From Synechococcus sp. KORDI-100 (GTDB lineage: Bacteria > Cyanobacteriota > Cyanobacteriia > PCC-6307 > Cyanobiaceae): DNA of 64,000 bases. The stretch lies in contig NZ_CP006269.1 in the NCBI RefSeq assembly GCF_000737535.1, positions 2,232,001 to 2,296,000 on the forward strand. Reading direction: 5' to 3'. Positions within the stretch are counted from its first letter, which is position 1. Every line of letters starts with the position of its first letter. Below are positions 63,701-64,000 of this stretch, piece by piece. A model generated the notes under the pieces. It did no database searches. It saw only the letters and a list, made by a program, of their open reading frames with translations, and was not told where the DNA came from. Both the position numbers and the translations under genes were made by a program.

Positions 63701-64000
63701 TTAAGAATCCACTGCATCAGCGCTTTGATGCATCAAGTGCTGCAAAAGCTCATGGGTTGAAAGCCGTGCTCCTGGCTCCACAAGGGAAAGGCTTGCGGCC
63801 AGCTGACCCGTCACTGCCGCCGCATCCAACCCGGCATCCCGCAACGGAGCCAGGCCTGCGCTCGCTTCACGTTTCGACAACTTCTGGCCCTGTTGATCCC
63901 GCAGCAGCGGCACGTGCAGAAACCGTGGCGGCTGCTGGGCGAGGGCCGCGTAGACGCTGAACTGCGCCGGCAGGGAGGCACGCAGATCCTCGCCACGAAC
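63701..64000 (-). CDS. gluQ: Glutamyl-Q tRNA(Asp) synthetase, C-terminal part
   Basis: The 100 codons present encode VRGEDLRASLPAQFSVYAAL, then PPRFLHVPLLRDQQGQKLSKREAS. This is the glutamyl-tRNA synthetase catalytic-core end with the KLSKR version of the KMSKS loop, followed directly by a short C-terminus and no anticodon-binding domain, which is the plan of GluQRS (YadB). The enzyme adds glutamate to the queuosine base of tRNA-Asp. The N-terminal part lies beyond the window. Confidence 0.88.
   Translation of the reverse strand, partial: VRGEDLRASLPAQFSVYAALAQQPPRFLHVPLLRDQQGQKLSKREASAGLAPLRDAGLDAAAVTGQLAASLSLVEPGARLSTHELLQHLMHQSADAVDS

Overview
The window looks like chromosome of a marine picocyanobacterium of the Synechococcus type. 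The rpoC gene is split into rpoC1 and rpoC2. A high-light-inducible (Hli) protein gene sits in the rpo operon. The BioF-BioK-BioC-BioD-BioA biotin cluster has the picocyanobacterial BioK esterase. Ycf35, DUF2997, DUF3143, DUF1997 and rimP-nusA-ylxR-infB followed by an acidic low-complexity-tail membrane protein are all cyanobacterial neighbours. Genes are tightly packed, with many 1-4 bp overlaps and frequent GTG or TTG starts.

Layout. 0-6.2 kb: surface polysaccharide genes, namely a large GT2/RgpF-type glycosyltransferase facing a KpsT/KpsM/KpsE-like export operon whose ATP-binding subunit has lost every catalytic motif. 6.2-11.1 kb: DUF1997 protein, Ski2/Mtr4-like RNA helicase, small proteins and a bile-acid-family transporter. 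11.2-16.2 kb: translationally coupled biotin genes. 16.2-22.8 kb: J-domain protein, rsmG, an aldo/keto reductase-ferredoxin-Ycf35-DUF2997-HEAT-microprotein-sodium symporter run on the minus strand. 23.1-24.2 kb: an isolated AT-richer cupin with a DMSP-lyase-like metal motif, closed by a strong hairpin. 24.3-36.4 kb: rpsT-tatD-rpoB-rpoC1-rpoC2-hli-rlmN on the minus strand. 36.5-39.7 kb: hisD, rpiA, HtrA protease.

39.8-44.3 kb holds the most unusual system: a duplicated GRRM-type RiPP locus. The order is binding-protein-like GrrP1, glycine-rich precursor GrrA1, GrrP2, GrrA2, radical SAM/SPASM enzyme GrrM, and a secreted protein. GrrA1 is split by a -1 frameshift that falls exactly on an A AAC CCC heptamer, and its repeated W-x-N core remains intact in the -1 frame.

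44.4-51.6 kb: rimP-nusA-ylxR-infB and a membrane protein with 198-bp coding repeats. 51.7 kb: tRNA-Thr(CGT), followed by a broken TMEM175-like gene, a gene-poor stretch and sdhCAB. 56.4-61.9 kb is a decaying integrated element. It has an integrase with complete catalytic residues but one internal TAA, a second integrase remnant, phage-like fragments, a secreted protein with two in-frame TAA codons, a fasciclin protein, and ATAAAGACACC repeats at both ends. 62-64 kb returns to backbone-like genes: sulfotransferase-like protein, small secreted and membrane proteins, a zinc-ribbon protein and the C-terminal part of GluQRS.

All functions are assigned by reading motifs and by memory of protein families; no database search was run.
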